A DNA stretch of 64,000 nt, from the NCBI RefSeq assembly GCF_910592395.1, contig NC_088308.1, positions 432,001 through 496,000 of the forward strand. Direction: 5' to 3'. Origin of the DNA: Lineus longissimus (Eukaryota > Nemertea > Pilidiophora > Heteronemertea > Lineidae). Of this stretch, positions 62,901 through 64,000 are shown piece by piece. The translations under genes were made by a program, and so were the position numbers. The first letter of the stretch is position 1, and every line of letters begins with the position of its first letter. The notes under the pieces were generated by a model. It searched no databases, had not been told where the DNA came from, and saw only the letters and a program-made list of their open reading frames with translations.

Positions 62901-63221
62901 TGATGATAATGAAAATGTTTACATCTGTACATGGATGATTAGATAGCAAGACAAGGAAGAAGAAAAAAAAAAAAAAATTCGGCAGATTCACCGGGAGTCG
63001 AACCCGTGACCAGCCGATCCAAAGTCAAACACCTTCAGCGCTGAACCGTCAAGGCTTTCATGTTGAAATGAAGATTTTATTTGCCTCTTATATGCGGTAT
63101 GCAAACGAGCGCGCCACAATAGTGACAAGGTCGCGCAGGTGGCAAAGTGATTAGCCGAAATAGTTCCAAGTAATCGTATATTTCGATAGTTGTACAGATT
63201 TTTCTCAACATATCGTATGTA
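59968..63221. repeat. Higher-order repeat: two 1.63-kb dimers
   Basis: Units 10-11 (59968-61595) and 12-13 (61596-63221) share private variants exactly 1628 bases apart. These are CGACGATTATGTCGG (60261/61889), GCGCAGAACC (60601/62229) and CAGACTAAATC (60881/62509). GTTGACGCC, TATGCGCTGG and CGGGAGTCG are also shared. Unit 13 has one private deletion (GGTGCTCCGTG near 62714). The dimer was therefore copied as a block. Confidence 0.9.
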
Positions 63222-64000
63222 TATACCTCAGTGATATAAAATATTATCTTTGCAGTTGATTTAACGTTTGAATGACCTTTTTTAAAAAGTTTTTCAAAAT
63301 CGAGGTCAGCAGGGTCAGACACAATCATTTATTGTTTTGAAAGACTCCGGCAGGGTCAAAAGAAACAGTTGTTGGCGCCGATGATGTCAGCAATATGGCG
63401 AATTTCCGCCCCACCCGTGAGATTTGCTCTCGTCACGTCATGAGCACATTGAACTGCTGGTGAACCGTGCTCAATATGTACCGGCTACCGCTCTCTCCAT
63501 CATCATCAACGACGATATATGTCGGTGCCGGCCGTGCGAGGTCGTTTCAATGAAAAAGACGCACGCCACTGCCGTACCCGTACCTGAGAAAACTTGCCGT
63601 TTCAGGCAGATTTGCGATGATTGAAACAATACATCTACCTCATAATTCATGTACTCGAACGCCCGGAATCAGTATGTGCTGGAGTTTGAAAAGTTTGGGT
63701 GCGGGGTATGATAATGATGATAATGAAAATGTTTACATCTGCACATGGATGATTAGATAGCAAGACAAGGAAGAAGAAAAAAAGAAAATAAAAATTCGGC
63801 AGATTCACCGGGGGTCGAACCCGTGACCAGCCGATCCAAAGTCAAACACCTTCAGCGCTGACCGTCAAGGCTTTCATGTTGAAATGAAGATTTTATTTGC
63901 CTCTTATATGCGGTATGCAAACGAGCGCGCCACAATAGTGACAAGGTCGCGCAGGTGGCAAAGTGATTAGCCGAAAAAGTTCCAAGTAATCGTATATTTC

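Larger units (their letters stand above)
52623..64000. repeat. ~815-bp macrosatellite, fourteen units, open at right edge
   Basis: Head-to-tail units start at 52623, 53437, 54253, 55068, 55886, 56701, 57518, 58333, 59150, 59968, 60782, 61596, 62410 and 63222. Full unit lengths range from 812 to 818 bases. The first begins abruptly at TATACCTCAG, and the last is cut by the window end about 35 bases short. Copies differ by scattered substitutions, one-base indels and the length of an A/T homopolymer tract. Each unit holds a tRNA-like promoter, a (TAATGA)n patch and open frames of 62-66 codons on plus and up to 83 codons on minus in many copies. Those frames do not look selected: a GTTTCAATG/GTTCAATG indel shifts the plus frame in units 1, 7, 10 and 12. 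Confidence 0.97.

Noticed and set aside
52623-64000. Protein-coding tandem gene family of 66- and 83-residue products
   Set aside because: Frames are shifted by indels in several units, changes are mostly non-synonymous, and no domain or signal peptide is seen.

Overview
The window is nuclear DNA of an animal, most likely a marine invertebrate. The genes are split by GT-AG introns, polyadenylation signals follow the genes, and long AT-rich stretches hold no open frame. Retroposon debris, tRNA-derived repeats, MITE-like palindromes and several minisatellites fill much of the space. There are no bacterial operons. I cannot name the species. A leucokinin/RYamide-type receptor and secreted single-domain VWC-like peptides would suit a protostome, but that is inference.

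Layout. 0-2 kb: a decayed non-LTR reverse transcriptase fragment and a 27-bp minisatellite. 8.7-10.6 kb: a complete-looking foldback transposon with exact 10-bp target duplications, whose long inverted arms are built from a 49-bp minisatellite. 14.9-17.4 kb: a 47-bp minisatellite, a degenerate ~160-bp repeat and a perfect 213-bp tandem duplication. 19.4 kb: a 229-bp palindromic MITE flanked by TA. 20-36 kb: mostly featureless, with a dispersed repeat family (two copies) and a tRNA-derived SINE. 36.5-40.5 kb: two tandem paralogous three-exon genes for small cysteine-rich secreted proteins, similar from core promoter to stop codon. 45.6-46.0 kb: a weak two-exon candidate for another small secreted protein. 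46.8-47.65 kb (minus strand): an exon of a rhodopsin-class peptide GPCR carrying the N-terminus through TM5; the TM6-TM7 exon was not found. 52.6-64 kb: fourteen head-to-tail ~815-bp units, each with a tRNA-like RNA polymerase III promoter on the minus strand followed by an A/T tract. Two units within it form a 1.63-kb higher-order repeat. The array runs off the right edge.

How the parts relate. The two secreted-protein genes are a recent tandem pair with shared exon phases, the same exon 2 length and aligned promoters, so they probably share regulation and have diverged in function. The GPCR is a separate locus. The most unusual structures are the minisatellite-armed foldback element and the tRNA-like macrosatellite. 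Everything here was read by eye: no alignment, folding or database search was run.
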